A DNA stretch of 64,000 bases from Dehalococcoidia bacterium (GCA_035528575.1 DATKYK010000021.1:1-64000), one strand, 5' to 3'; shown: positions 27,676 through 36,496, counted from the stretch's first letter. Translations and numbers: made by a program. The notes: generated from the sequence alone by a model not told the origin.

Positions 27676-27983
27676 CGTGAACCTCCCAAAACTTTATTCT
27701 CCAGGTTGTTTAACCTTGCCTCCAGGTCGGCTACCTCTACAGCCTTTAGGCCAATAGATATTAGATAGCCGGCAGTCCTAGAGCGCATAAAAACGTCACC
27801 CTCTTTAGTCTCCAGGACTTCTTTTATCAGGCCCGCCAGGACAGTCAGCAAGGCGTTTGCCGTTCTAATTTCCTCTAGTGAACTCACCCGTATAACTTTG
27901 AACCCTACAGCCTCACCAGCTCGCCTCGAACGCTGCCATTGTCTCTGATATTCCTTTTGTCTCAGAGGGTCTTTATATGGCAT
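27672..27983 (-). CDS. Small hypothetical protein of element 1
   Basis: 103 residues. The basic start (MPYKDPLRQKEYQRQWQRSR) resembles DNA-binding tails of phage small proteins. A hydrophobic helix follows, then a heptad-like C-terminus (ADLEARLNNLENKVLG). It overlaps both neighbours by 1-4 bp, so it is co-transcribed. No family recognised. Confidence 0.6.
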   Translation of the reverse strand: MPYKDPLRQKEYQRQWQRSRRAGEAVGFKVIRVSSLEEIRTANALLTVLAGLIKEVLETKEGDVFMRSRTAGYLISIGLKAVEVADLEARLNNLENKVLGGSR

Positions 27984-28753
27984 TATTCGTGTAACCTCAC
28001 AGCGCCTAAGTTAAGGCAATTATTCTTATGCCTGGAGAGGGTAGAACGTGAGACATTAAACTCAGTTTCTATATCTCTCAGGCTCCGGCTATTCTGTAGA
28101 GCCTTATTTATTTCCGCTACCTTCTCATGGTTACACACCCGGCAGTTTAGCTCTACTTCAGATGTCTCAGGCTCATTGTCGAGTAGTAAGCTATCATCCG
28201 TTGGCTGTGAATAGGCCGTCATGTATCCTTTACGGAAATTAGCCAGAATACCAATACACGCCTCAAAGTAACGGAGAGCTTCGCTAGCCTTGCCAAAGGA
28301 ACGTTCACCGGGTGCCGTCATTTCCAGTGTAGGACACTTGAAGTCCTGGGGTAGTAGCTGTATAGGAATACCCCGCATGTCACCTTGAAACGGCCCTGAA
28401 TCGTTATAGAGATAACATTCGCCAGGGTCCCGCTCCCAGGAAGCCATTCCCATTTTAGCCAGTTCCTTTACCGGCTCTATTAACGCCAGCAATTGCGGAA
28501 GTATGTTATCACGGGACGTTAGGAATCTGTCTATCGCTTCCCCCTGTTTTTTAGCCTTGACCTTGACCGCCTCGGCTCGGTCTCTTAGGGCTTGGCGCTG
28601 CTCTGCGATTTTCCTTAGCTCTTGAACCTCAACCTGAGCCGCTATCTCAGCCCGCACCCTGGCAAGCTGTCGGGTCAATTCGGAAACGTCCTCTCCGGCC
28701 TCAATCTTAGCTACGATTTGCTTTTGTATTGCCTTAATTGTGTCTGTTGTCAT
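27983..28753 (-). CDS. Phage-like protein with C-terminal Cys-rich helix-turn-helix
   Basis: 256 residues. The N-terminal 75 are a charged coiled coil (KQIVAKIEAGEDVSELTRQL). The middle is uncharacterised. The C-terminus has NCRVCNHEKVAEINKALQNS followed by LRDIETEFNVSRSTLSRHKN, a zinc-knuckle plus HTH layout common in phage and plasmid DNA-binding proteins. A role in element replication or packaging is plausible but unproven. Confidence 0.65.
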   Translation of the reverse strand: MTTDTIKAIQKQIVAKIEAGEDVSELTRQLARVRAEIAAQVEVQELRKIAEQRQALRDRAEAVKVKAKKQGEAIDRFLTSRDNILPQLLALIEPVKELAKMGMASWERDPGECYLYNDSGPFQGDMRGIPIQLLPQDFKCPTLEMTAPGERSFGKASEALRYFEACIGILANFRKGYMTAYSQPTDDSLLLDNEPETSEVELNCRVCNHEKVAEINKALQNSRSLRDIETEFNVSRSTLSRHKNNCLNLGAVRLHE

Positions 28754-28883
28754 GTTATCACCTCTCTTTTAGTTTTGGTGGCCCCTAGTAGGGGAGAAAT
28801 AACCCAGGAGGCCGGATACTGGAGTATGGAAACCTCCAGCACCCTATTTCTTGAGCTGCGACCCCCTACCAGTAGGCCATACC

Positions 28884-29105
28884 TCATTGAAGCCACTCCT
28901 GTTTATCCGGGGGAGCTTCGCCGGTCACAAATATCTCGACCTGCTCCGGAGTAAAGTCGGGCCTTGCCTTGCGAATTGACTCCCGTAATGCCTCCCTGTC
29001 AGCCGGGTTAGACATATTCAGGTTGCGCAACCCTGCCAGGAAGTACTCTTTTTCCTTACCTGAAAGCCCCTCTAGAATCTTGCTATTGATCTCGTCAATT
29101 TTCAT
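28884..29105 (-). CDS. Small hypothetical protein of element 1
   Basis: 73 residues, acidic and helical (MKIDEINSKILEGLSGKEKE), with a GAGGTAAAGA-type site before ATG 29105. No recognised domain. Position between the HTH protein and the origin-like region suggests an element-maintenance role. Confidence 0.55.
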   Translation of the reverse strand: MKIDEINSKILEGLSGKEKEYFLAGLRNLNMSNPADREALRESIRKARPDFTPEQVEIFVTGEAPPDKQEWLQ

Positions 29106-29188
29106 GTTCTTTACCTCCTATTTATACCTATCATAGAACTATTAAACCGCTGCTTTCACTCGTAACTTTACCGTCCCTCAAAGCTAAC

Positions 29189-29345
29189 TTGGCGTTACAG
29201 TTGGCGTTATTTCCTAAGAAACGGACACTTTGTCCGCCCTGTCCGCACACATTGTCCGTTAGCATAACTGTTATATAACACCCTGTTACGGTGTTACGTA
29301 ACATAACAGGGGGGGATATATAATATCCCCTGTTACGGTACACTG
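29189..29345. other. Origin-like region: direct repeats and nested hairpins
   Basis: Directly after the ATPase gene. It holds two TTGGCGTTA motifs (29189-29209), four GTCCG or CGGAC repeats (29222-29260), a hairpin CCCTGTTA/TAACAGGG with inner GTTACGTAAC (29281-29311), a second hairpin GGGGATAT/ATATCCCC (29312-29330) and further CTGTTA copies. The density suggests an iteron-type origin or operator; termination after the ATPase gene is an alternative. Confidence 0.45.
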
Positions 29346-30566
29346 TTATGCCTCTTGTTTTAAGCCCCATGATTCCCCTACCTTAATGAGATAACCCTTT
29401 TTGCTTAGGCGATTGGTTATAGTTCTAACGCTCGCTTCGTTCGCCTCTAAGGCTTCGGCGATTTCCTTCACTGTTAGCGCACCGCCTCGTAGCAAGTCCT
29501 TAATTCTCAGCGATAGCGGTAATTCACCGGATAGCCCGGTATCTCTCAAGTCAGCTTTCACCACTGTTATGCTGTTATCGGTAAACGTGAATCTATAACC
29601 TAGTGGCGGGTGTAGCCTCGATAGATTAGCCTTAGTGTGTTTTAGGCTGATAATGGCTTCGTCCTCTCCGGTCTCCTGCTCTGCCCTACACTCCCAAACC
29701 GACCTTGCCAGATTCGTAAAGAATACCGAGCCGAATATCGTTCGTCTTTTGGTGAGCTGGTCTTTTGAAGTGTGAGCTAAAGTCAAGCTAGTTACCCCTA
29801 GCTGACGTAGAGCTGCATGGTATTTTATAGCAGGCTCCGGGTCGTTAAGATTACCCCTGGCTGCCGGACCCAAACTATCAACTATAATCAGGCTGATATT
29901 CTTATCGTGTATGATTCGTTGAAGCTGCTCTATTGAATCGCTGAGAGTGCCAGTCATGCGTCTATAGAGTATTGGCATAGCACCCTTGCCAAAACCCTTC
30001 TCAAGAGCACTCCAGCGCCTTCTAAAACTGCCAGCATCGTCTTCATAGTCCAGATATAGGCACAAAGTAGACTCAGTTCGTGTAATAAGCCCCAGGTCAT
30101 TATCGTGGTAGGGAAGTTGGACTATATAGCCAATTACCAGGGCGGCTAGACTTTTTAGTGAGCCATAATCCCCAAAGATAACAGCTGGGTGATTCATGTA
30201 TAGAATAGGCTCTAGTAGGTAGTCTGGCGTCAGATTATCATTTTCACTCGGCCAGATTTCAATTGCCGGCTCACCTCTGCGGGCAATCTCTAAAGTCTTA
30301 CCAGTAATGAAGGTCAGAATGTCAGTCCAGGGTATGTCTGCGGAGTTCTTTTCTAACCTCTTGACCAGGCTAGTCATTGTGGGTGTAGCCATGAGGTTGA
30401 CCCGTGTGGTGTGTAGCAATGATTCACTTGACCCATTTCCTGAATAGAATGACAATTCGGCATAACCATCGTCTGTATAGCGCTCTGCTAATACCCGCAG
30501 ACCTAGCTCTGACCAGGCATAGTTGATAAAGCCAATACCTTCGGTTACAGATGGGTTAGGCTTCAT
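29346..30566 (-). CDS. RepA-like AAA/RecA-fold ATPase with C-terminal winged helix
   Basis: 406 residues. After an N-terminal region (to about 110), the P-loop FGDYGSLKS, acidic strand LYLDYEDD, Walker B LIIVDSLG and LTLAHTSKDQ match plasmid RepA/phage helicase-loader ATPases. The last 60 residues (LTVKEIAEALEANEASVRTI, TNRLSKKGYLIKVGESW) form a winged helix. It probably unwinds or primes the excised element. Overlaps the next gene upstream by 4 bp. Confidence 0.8.
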   Translation of the reverse strand: MKPNPSVTEGIGFINYAWSELGLRVLAERYTDDGYAELSFYSGNGSSESLLHTTRVNLMATPTMTSLVKRLEKNSADIPWTDILTFITGKTLEIARRGEPAIEIWPSENDNLTPDYLLEPILYMNHPAVIFGDYGSLKSLAALVIGYIVQLPYHDNDLGLITRTESTLCLYLDYEDDAGSFRRRWSALEKGFGKGAMPILYRRMTGTLSDSIEQLQRIIHDKNISLIIVDSLGPAARGNLNDPEPAIKYHAALRQLGVTSLTLAHTSKDQLTKRRTIFGSVFFTNLARSVWECRAEQETGEDEAIISLKHTKANLSRLHPPLGYRFTFTDNSITVVKADLRDTGLSGELPLSLRIKDLLRGGALTVKEIAEALEANEASVRTITNRLSKKGYLIKVGESWGLKQEA

Positions 30567-30907
30567 AGTTTCACACCCTCAGCCAGCTTAGGCTTTTGCC
30601 GTACTCTAAACTCGTTGCCAGTATTGCCCCAGCGCTTGATTACCTCAGCTCCGAGCTTGGCTACCCTTTCCCGTAACCAATGGTCACCCTGCAGCCCCCA
30701 CAAGAGCGGACGCAAGGCATATAGTTCGTCCGTTAGCTCGCCATCCTCTAGACTGGGAATATCTAAATGGTAAAACCTTGCATATTGCTGGTCACTAGAG
30801 AGGGGATCAGGGATCAAAACGTCTCTAGTCACTCTCATTCCTCTTTTGAGATTTACCCGATAGCAATGCCTCGACAGATCGGCGGCTAACGCACATTCTC
30901 TTTTCAC
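30563..30907 (-). CDS. Hypothetical protein of element 1
   Basis: 114 residues without a recognised motif, overlapping the ATPase start (ATGA) and the upstream HTH gene by 83 bp. Because of that large overlap the true start may be the internal ATG at 30838 (MRVTRDVLIPDP). Probably co-translated with the ATPase. Confidence 0.5.
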   Translation of the reverse strand: MKRECALAADLSRHCYRVNLKRGMRVTRDVLIPDPLSSDQQYARFYHLDIPSLEDGELTDELYALRPLLWGLQGDHWLRERVAKLGAEVIKRWGNTGNEFRVRQKPKLAEGVKL

Positions 30908-31028
30908 CGATAAAAATTACTTCTACGGGTAGCTTATTCTGCCGGGCCAAACGAAACGCCAAATTCCTAGAGCATCCGGTAGCCTCGGCAAATTCCGGGA
31001 TTGTCATAGTCAAACACTCAGTCTCCAT
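30825..31028 (-). CDS. Excisionase-like helix-turn-helix protein
   Basis: ATG 31028 is chosen because GGAGGGGGAAG precedes it; the longer frame overlaps the XRE gene. The 67-residue product has TMTIPEFAEATGCSRNLAFRLARQNKLPV followed by a wing (EVIFIGEKRMCVSRRSVEALL), the MerR/Xis-type HTH_17 fold. Candidate directionality factor for the element 1 integrase. Confidence 0.7.
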   Translation of the reverse strand: METECLTMTIPEFAEATGCSRNLAFRLARQNKLPVEVIFIGEKRMCVSRRSVEALLSGKSQKRNESD

Positions 31029-31251
31029 CTTCCCCCTCCGTAGTCTCCAAGCTTGCCTTGAGTTGGGGCCATAATGTAGTCTCACTCACGCCCAGGGCAG
31101 TTGCTAGTCGGCTGCGCACTCCCGCCGTTGGGTAGTGATTTAGCCGCTCAACTATAATAATAGTGGCCCGTGAGCAATGCGCCGCTTCTGCTAACCCCAC
31201 TTGGCTGAATCCGAGTCGCCTTCGTAACATTCGCAAGTTATTTTTTCTCAT
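31018..31251 (-). CDS. XRE-family transcriptional regulator
   Basis: 77 residues, almost entirely a Cro/C1-type HTH: LRMLRRRLGFSQVGLAEAAH, CSRATIIIVERLNHYPTAGV, RSRLATALGVSETTL. It is divergent from the 245-residue gene and the integrase, with 60 bp between, so it probably controls both directions from that region. Its stop overlaps the start of the Xis-like gene. Confidence 0.8.
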   Translation of the reverse strand: MRKNNLRMLRRRLGFSQVGLAEAAHCSRATIIIVERLNHYPTAGVRSRLATALGVSETTLWPQLKASLETTEGEDGD

Positions 31252-31310
31252 TTGTCCCTCTATGTATTGACATTATAAGACAAGCATGATATTATAAATT
31301 TATACGGATT

Positions 31311-32048
31311 ATGAATAGAAAAATATTAGCGGAAATAAACAAGGAAAAAGAAGCCGTCTTAGCCAAACTTGGCAAAGAGTATGAAATGAACATCCCCAGC
31401 AGGGGCCGGGAGGTCATAGATAGCAGTGTAGGCCCTCCAAGCGAAGATGTTGACGGTGATCCTGATTACAGGGACGAGTACCTAGAACGGTACGAAGAAG
31501 TCGCCGGGTTTTACTGCAGGGCATTTAGAGAGGGGCAGGCTAGGGACAATGGCAGGCATCATACGGCGACTGGTGAAAAAAGGGGGCAATATCAGAAGCC
31601 CTTTGAGCGCCGATTGCGCTTGGTGGAGTTTGTAACTGCTAGGTGGGCACGAACTAAGAATAACCACTTTAATTGGATACAGATAGCATCTGAATGGAAT
31701 AAGTTCTTTCCAATAGAGCAAATAAATCCTGAAGTCTTAAGGGTCGAATATAGCCGAGCTATTCGCGAGAATGACCTGATGAGTCATCTATTGGCTATGC
31801 TCTGTCTGAAGGATAGGCAGACAGGTGAAAAACCCTGGGGTAAAGATGAGTTCAAACAATTCTTTCTAGAAACGGCTCTCGACTCCACTAGGAAAGGTGA
31901 GCCTTTATTAAGCCTGATGTATAAACACCGCGTTTTAGGCGGAATGAGTAAGCAAGTCCCAATGAACAAAAAGCGTGTGGATATCGCGCTCTTATTGGCT
32001 AAGAAGTTCCGTGAAATGGACAAAACCGTAAAAGGAGGCACAAAATGA
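31311..32048 (+). CDS. Hypothetical protein upstream of the integrase
   Basis: 245 residues, charged, no recognised family. The N-terminus is a short coiled coil (KILAEINKEKEAVLAKLGKE). The middle has FVTARWARTKNNHFNWIQIA-SEWN, which looks like a DNA-binding three-helix unit. It overlaps the integrase start by 4 bp (ATGA), so it is coupled and may act in recombination control. Confidence 0.6.
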   Translation: MNRKILAEINKEKEAVLAKLGKEYEMNIPSRGREVIDSSVGPPSEDVDGDPDYRDEYLERYEEVAGFYCRAFREGQARDNGRHHTATGEKRGQYQKPFERRLRLVEFVTARWARTKNNHFNWIQIASEWNKFFPIEQINPEVLRVEYSRAIRENDLMSHLLAMLCLKDRQTGEKPWGKDEFKQFFLETALDSTRKGEPLLSLMYKHRVLGGMSKQVPMNKKRVDIALLLAKKFREMDKTVKGGTK

Positions 32049-33216
32049 GAGGATCAATTCGTTCTAAGAGCAAAAACAGCTGGCAGATCCAAATCTATAC
32101 AGGCCAGGGGTCAGATGGTAAGCCCCTGCGCCACTTCGAGACGGTACGAGGTCGAAAGAGTGATGCGCAGCGCCGCTTAACCGAGCTGCTTTCAAGCCTC
32201 GACAAAGGGGCATATGTCCCCACGGGACGCCTTACAGTGGCAGAGCACCTTAACCAATGGCTTGACGGCTACGTTAAGTCTAACTGTCATGTGCGCACGC
32301 TTGACGGCTACCAGTCAATTATAGAGACTCACTTAATACCGGCTTTAGGCCATATTCAATTAAAGCAACTTCACCCTCAGACAATACAGGCATACTACGG
32401 CAAGGCTATCGAAAAGCTATCGCCCAGGACTGTAGCGAAGCATCACCGGCTATTAAGCCAGGTCCTGAAGTATGCCGTCAGACAGGGTTATCTGGGCCGT
32501 AACCCTTGCGAACTTGTGGACTCACCATCTTGGAAAGGTAAGGCCATGCGCACGCTAACACCCGGTGAAGTCGAAGTCCTTTTCGAGACGGCAGAGGGTA
32601 ATTACTATTATCCGGTGATCTATACCGCCGTGAGCACGGGGCTCCGCCAGGCTGAACTGTTGGGCTTGAGATGGAGAGACATTGATCTCGACATGTGTTC
32701 AATATCGGTTAGCCAGGTGCTATATAAGAGGCGGGGCGTATGTGAGTTAAAAGAGCCTAAGACAGCTCACAGCCGGCGACGTGTAGCCATGACACCCAAA
32801 CTAGCCCTATTCCTAAGAGAATATCGAAACGAGAGGGAAGCGATCTACCGTGAACTAGGAAAAGAACTTACTCTAGATGACCTTGTTTTCACCAGTATTG
32901 AGGGGAAGCCGTTAGATCCGTGTGTGCTAACACACAACTTTACCAGAATGGCCAGACGAGCAGGCCTGGAAGGGGTAAGATTCCATGATCTCCGGCATAC
33001 TTTCGCCAGCCTCATGCTACTGCGTGGGGCCAAGCCCAAAGTTATCAGTGAAGCCCTGGGACATGCCAGTGTAGCCTTTACAATGGATACCTATAGCCAT
33101 ATAATTGAGGGTATGCAAGAGGAGGCGATGGGCCTACTGAACGAGGTGTTGCCCGTTGGGGTGTCTCAAAAAAATAACGCCAATTTAACGCCAACTTTTG
33201 ATAGTCTAGCTATAAC

Positions 33217-33226
<10 letters not shown>
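32045..33226 (+). CDS. int: Tyrosine recombinase, integrase of element 1
   Basis: 393 residues in the lambda-Int layout: AP2-like arm-binding start (SWQIQIYTGQGSDGKPLRHF), SAM-like core-binding domain (about 65-150) and catalytic domain with Arg in STGLRQAELLGLRW, HDLRHTFAS, LGHASVAFTMDTYSH (nucleophile Tyr). The stop codon TAG lies inside the tRNA-Phe 5' half, so the gene ends within the attachment site. Integrates at the anticodon loop of tRNA-Phe. Confidence 0.93.
33175..33199 (+). promoter_or_regulatory. Putative integrase arm-type sites at the right end of element 1
   Basis: TAACGCCAATTTAACGCCAA mirrors 25471-25497 at the left end, with matching orientation and spacing. It lies within the last codons of the integrase gene. 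Confidence 0.55.
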
Positions 33227-33289
<63 letters not shown>

Positions 33290-33312
33290 CTTTTGTTTGC
33301 TTAACAATTTGC

Positions 33313-33507
33313 TTAACTTTTCGCATTGGTTTCCCCTTTCTTAAACTTCGGTTTCCTCTTCCTCTTATAGTCCAAGCTTAGTACTACCCAATCATGACCT
33401 AGTTTCTTGCCCTTTATTTCACCTCTTTCTAGCAGCCGTCGACAATGGCTGTCTGAAATTCCCATCTTGTTGGAAGCTTCTTTAACGCTATACACTCTTG
33501 ACCTCAT
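33313..33507 (-). CDS. Excisionase-like HTH protein of element 2
   Basis: 64 residues: MRSRVYSVKEASNKMGISDS, then HCRRLLERGEIKGKKLGHDW and VVLSLDY, an HTH_17/MerR-like fold with a basic Lys/Arg tail. It lies 24 bp inside the left attachment site, next to two TTTGCTTAAC repeats (33296-33317). Likely directionality factor. Confidence 0.7.
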   Translation of the reverse strand: MRSRVYSVKEASNKMGISDSHCRRLLERGEIKGKKLGHDWVVLSLDYKRKRKPKFKKGETNAKS

Positions 33508-33668
33508 TAGGCGTTATACACGATAACGCTTACAATGTTAATATTCTGACTGCAAAACCCCCCATCATATGTAAAAGAATTTCAAATAAAGCAGTTAATG
33601 TATTCCGCAAGCGTATCGGTTGATAATGCGACTACGGCTCTGTTGATCATAAAAGGAAGCCAAAAGCA

Positions 33669-33797
33669 TTGACAATCACTATATATTGTGGTACTATTAC
33701 CGAGTACACACAATATAGTGTGACTTCTTGCTCTAAAGAGGATGAGGTACTGGAAGAAGTGCTTTTGGAGATCGCTACGAGGAGGTCGAAGGAGTAA
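33669..33797 (+). CDS. Small ORF of 42 residues upstream of the membrane protein
   Basis: TTG start with AAGGAAG about 9 bases upstream; the product begins MTITIYCGTITEYTQYSVTS and ends in an acidic helix (EDEVLEEVLLEIATRRSKE). It stops 3 bp before the next ATG and contains that gene's ribosome site, which suggests coupling. The same DNA could instead be a promoter (TTGACA, 17 bases, TACTAT), so coding is uncertain. Confidence 0.4.
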   Translation: MTITIYCGTITEYTQYSVTSCSKEDEVLEEVLLEIATRRSKE

Positions 33798-33800
33798 ACT

Positions 33801-34073
33801 ATGCGGGTTTTAGGTCGCACTCTACTTGTCATCCTGATGGTCATCGGTGTTCTTCTGGTTGCGGCAGGTACAGCAAGCATTGTAGGAGCTGATAGTTGGA
33901 CTGGCCAGATAGATTGGACTGGCCCAATAGATGATATTAACATTGTCCCTGGAGTTTTCAAGGAAGCTGGGGATGGGGGAGTGGCTCTGGGAGTAGTACT
34001 ATTGGCAGCCAGTATTATAACAAACCTAAGACCCACTGACTTTTTAGGTGTGGAGATAGGGTTTAGTGACTGA
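33801..34073 (+). CDS. Small membrane protein of element 2
   Basis: 90 residues with an N-terminal helix (LLVILMVIGVLLVAAGTA) and a second one (GGVALGVVLLAASIITNL). The loop is duplicated: DSWTGQIDWTGPIDD. A GAAGGAG site precedes ATG 33801. No family is recognised. It could be a holin-like or immunity-type membrane protein, but nothing proves it. Confidence 0.6.
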   Translation: MRVLGRTLLVILMVIGVLLVAAGTASIVGADSWTGQIDWTGPIDDINIVPGVFKEAGDGGVALGVVLLAASIITNLRPTDFLGVEIGFSD

Positions 34074-34450
34074 CAGGAAACTCACTATTAAGTCACCAAA
34101 GAACCGAGGATCAGTAAAGAGCACTGATGGTAGGAAGGCTGCAGGACTTGCCCGTAGGTTCTTTGCCTGTGGGGACTAGCTCGACATCCGGCCAACCTGC
34201 ATTCTTATATTAGTAGCACAACCACACATTCCAATGCTGTAACTACTTCATGAACGCACAACACTTCCGTATGTAATCTACCGCATTATTGCCACGCAAA
34301 ATCCCTTCATCCCTTCTACGTGAATTAAGGGTACTTTGTTCAGTCTAGTTCTGTTAGCTGTTAACGCAGTAACAAACTGACGAACTGTTAAACACCTAGC
34401 GAACCGTTGACTATCCTGCTGCCAACCGATAAGCGGGTTAGCTGGCATTA
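34074..34450. other. Intergenic region, nothing recognised
   Basis: About 375 bp between the membrane protein gene and the convergent methyltransferase gene. Open frames here lack ribosome sites and family resemblance. Confidence 0.4.
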
Positions 34451-35056
34451 TTATTCTTTCTTTATACACAGACAACTTTGGAAAAGCCCCACATACATCT
34501 TTCTTTTGTCAACCACACGAAATCCAGATTCTTCTAAACCCTCAATAAATTCTGGTGGCTCAAATCTAGACTCCTTGGAATGATGAATCTTGAAATAGCG
34601 CTCTATACCATCCAAGCCCTTCTTATTTGGTTCCTGAACTAAGAGAACACCGCCAGATTTAAGTACTCTGTTTATCTCTTTAAGAGCAGTACGCCATTCT
34701 GGTACATGATGAAGAACATCAAATATAAACACAGCATCAAATTTCCCAGAAGGAAGTTTAATATCCGTCACGTCTCCAACAAATATATTTGCCGATAGGC
34801 CTCTTTGCTTAGCAAGTTCAACCTCTTCTGGCATAATATCGAATGCGAAAAGCTCTTTGGGTTGAAGCTCCTGCATTATTAGCTCTGAGCTATAACCAGA
34901 ACCACAACCAACATCTAATATCACTTTATTGGTTAAATCAATATGATTCTTTCTGAGGTATTCCTTAAAAGCCCTAAACTCATAATGTCTTTGGAAGAAT
35001 CCCCTCAATGAAGTATTCACAAGCCTTAATTCTTTTTTGTCTATCGCTTCGTCCAA
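34451..35056 (-). CDS. Class I SAM-dependent methyltransferase
   Basis: 201 residues with motif I VILDVGCGSGYSSELIMQEL, FAFDIMPEEVELAKQRG, and DAVFIFDVLHHVPEWRTALKEINRVLKSGG, the UbiE/methyltransferase-11 layout. The target is unknown. It is the only enzyme carried by element 2 apart from the integrase, so it could modify a product of the small-protein array or DNA/lipid of the host. Confidence 0.85.
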   Translation of the reverse strand: MDEAIDKKELRLVNTSLRGFFQRHYEFRAFKEYLRKNHIDLTNKVILDVGCGSGYSSELIMQELQPKELFAFDIMPEEVELAKQRGLSANIFVGDVTDIKLPSGKFDAVFIFDVLHHVPEWRTALKEINRVLKSGGVLLVQEPNKKGLDGIERYFKIHHSKESRFEPPEFIEGLEESGFRVVDKRKMYVGLFQSCLCIKKE

Positions 35057-35541
35057 AGTAATCTCCTAATTCTAATAACGTTTAGCGGCGAAATTCCCCA
35101 ACTTAAACTTTGTATTATCTACCGTAGTTATGACGGGTCCTCGATTATACATCTAGCCAGAGTGAAATGGAATAGCACTGTCTCTTTACAAGAAACCTTA
35201 AATTCGTATTAGCCGGAGTTAAGCCCAGCCAGGCGGATTGGGAGACCGCTTGTCATAAGAGGTATAAGAGTATTATTGTTCACACAGAGTATTTGAAGGA
35301 AATAACTGAGAGGACACGATAGCTTGTTCTGAGATGCCCCTAGCGATACCGGGATAGGTATGGTTCGCCGCTGGGAGTGGAGAACCCTGGCGGCGGAAGG
35401 ATTTTTACATGTTCGGGAAAGCCCCGACGAGCGTAGCAGGCTTGACAAAAAGCCTTTCTTGTGGTAGAGTTTCCACAGGCTGTCGTGCTGGCACCGGTCG
35501 ACGGCGGGAAATAGCAACAGTAACATACGGGTGGGGACGAC
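35057..35541. other. Non-coding region with terminator-like hairpin upstream of the array
   Basis: Contains a diverged copy of the array terminator near 35370-35408 (GCCGC...GCGGC stem, then ATTTTT). A hairpin-rich stretch with AAGCCTTTCTTG/CACAGGCT follows. Cys-rich and Pro-rich frames on the minus strand are not supported. Confidence 0.45.
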
Positions 35542-35609
35542 GAGGATTCACACCGGCAACAGAATATAGGCATAGTAGGTGTGGCTTTATCGTTTGCCCC
35601 AAGAGAAGG

Positions 35610-35652
35610 ACCTTCGCTCGGGGTGGAGAACCTTGGCTGCGAAGGTTTTTTA
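35610..35652 (+). terminator. Terminator within R1
   Basis: An 8-bp stem ACCTTCGC/GCGAAGGT with a 21-base loop and a run of six T. It stands before the mini-ORF, so it could end upstream transcription or act as an attenuator for the array. Confidence 0.65.
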
Positions 35653-35717
35653 ATTAGATAAGGCTCCACAAAGACTCAGTTTGTCATTTTCTATACATCG
35701 TATCGAGAAGCAGTTAA

Positions 35718-35822
35718 ATGAGAGAAAATCGGGGGAATAAGGATATAAGTAGTTCACTGGGAGAGCTGAATGGCTTAATCGCAGGGCGGGGGATTGTGAT
35801 GATCTTAGACCAAAGAGCGTGA
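35718..35822 (+). CDS. Array mini-ORF a1 (34 residues)
   Basis: Starts MRENRGNKDISSSLGELNGL and ends IAGRGIVMILDQRA; it stops 8 bp before small-protein gene 1. The same frame is kept in a3 (36887), and its core NGxIxGxGIV also recurs in a2 (36389). The ribosome site is weak. Conservation of frame supports coding, but these are recent repeats, so the evidence is moderate. Confidence 0.45.
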   Translation: MRENRGNKDISSSLGELNGLIAGRGIVMILDQRA

Positions 35823-35830
35823 GATAAAAA

Positions 35831-36025
35831 ATGACAAGTTTTATTCAAGCTATTGTAGATACGCTCTTAATCCTCGGCCAGATATCATTGGACCTAATTG
35901 GTATGCTGGAAGGCAACCTGACGGCTCTGATCAATGGATTAATAGCTTGGATATGGATACTAGCCGGAATGATTTATGATGCCGAAGCCTTGCTGGAGAA
36001 GGGTATAACGCTGATAATTAGCTAA
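35831..36025 (+). CDS. Array small hydrophobic protein 1
   Basis: 64 residues: an amphipathic, almost Arg-free helical protein. Shared core with the other three: LDLIGMLEGNLTALIN, then AGMIYDAEALLEKGITLIIS. No signal peptide, no Cys. Net acidic. Not a family I recognise; size and amphipathicity recall membrane-active peptides, but that is inference. Followed by the repeat TAAGTGCACAATTGCGGATA. Confidence 0.65.
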   Translation: MTSFIQAIVDTLLILGQISLDLIGMLEGNLTALINGLIAWIWILAGMIYDAEALLEKGITLIIS

Positions 36026-36133
36026 GTGCACAATTGCGGATAGATTTCAAAGCGCCTGGTCCTAAGCTGGGGATTGACAGGGGTTGATAGTCGTGCACAG
36101 ATGTCGTACAGATACCAGAGGGGGTGAGCCCGG

Positions 36134-36328
36134 GTGAATTCTCTGTTTAACGAAACGGTGGCAAGTTACTACCTTCGCAAGCAGATGTTATTGGACCTGA
36201 TTAGTCTGCTGGAAGGCAACCTGACGGCTCTGCTCAATGAAACGATAGATTGGGTATCGATACTAGCTGGGGTGCTTTACGATGTCGAAGCCTTGCTGGA
36301 GAAGGTCATAACGATGCTGATTAGCTAA
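36134..36328 (+). CDS. Array small hydrophobic protein 2
   Basis: 64 residues, GTG start with AGAGGGGG upstream. Core: LDLISLLEGNLTALLNETID, WVSILAGVLYDVEALLEKVI, ending TMLIS. Paralogue of 35831-36025 with differing N-terminal 16 residues. The mini-ORF that should precede it is broken by stops (around 36070-36100). Confidence 0.65.
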   Translation: MNSLFNETVASYYLRKQMLLDLISLLEGNLTALLNETIDWVSILAGVLYDVEALLEKVITMLIS

Positions 36329-36388
36329 GGGCACAATTGCGGATAGATTTCAAGGATTCACACCGACAACAGAATACAGGCATAGTAG

Positions 36389-36496
36389 ATGAATGGCTCT
36401 ATCGCAGGGCTGGGGATTGTGACTATCGTGCACAAATGTAGTACAGATATAAAAATGAATCCTGAGTTCGTAGACGAGGGGGGTGAGTCCAGGTGA
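36389..36496 (+). CDS. Array mini-ORF a2 (35 residues)
   Basis: Starts MNGSIAGLGIVTIVHKCSTD, keeping the NGSIxGLGIV core of a1 and a3 but with a different tail. Its stop overlaps the GTG start of small protein 3 (GTGA), which would couple the two. Confidence 0.4.
   Translation: MNGSIAGLGIVTIVHKCSTDIKMNPEFVDEGGESR

Larger units (their letters stand above)
35542..35822 (+). repeat. Array direct repeat R1
   Basis: About 280 bp closely similar to 36711-36988; a short piece recurs at 36353-36389. Each begins GAGGATTCACACCG and includes a terminator and the conserved mini-ORF that precedes a small-protein gene. Confidence 0.85.

Noticed and set aside
35340-35669. Cys- and Pro-rich minus-strand frames before the array
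   Set aside because: They overlap repeats and terminator hairpins, and copies of the repeat at 36353 and 36711 do not keep the frame.
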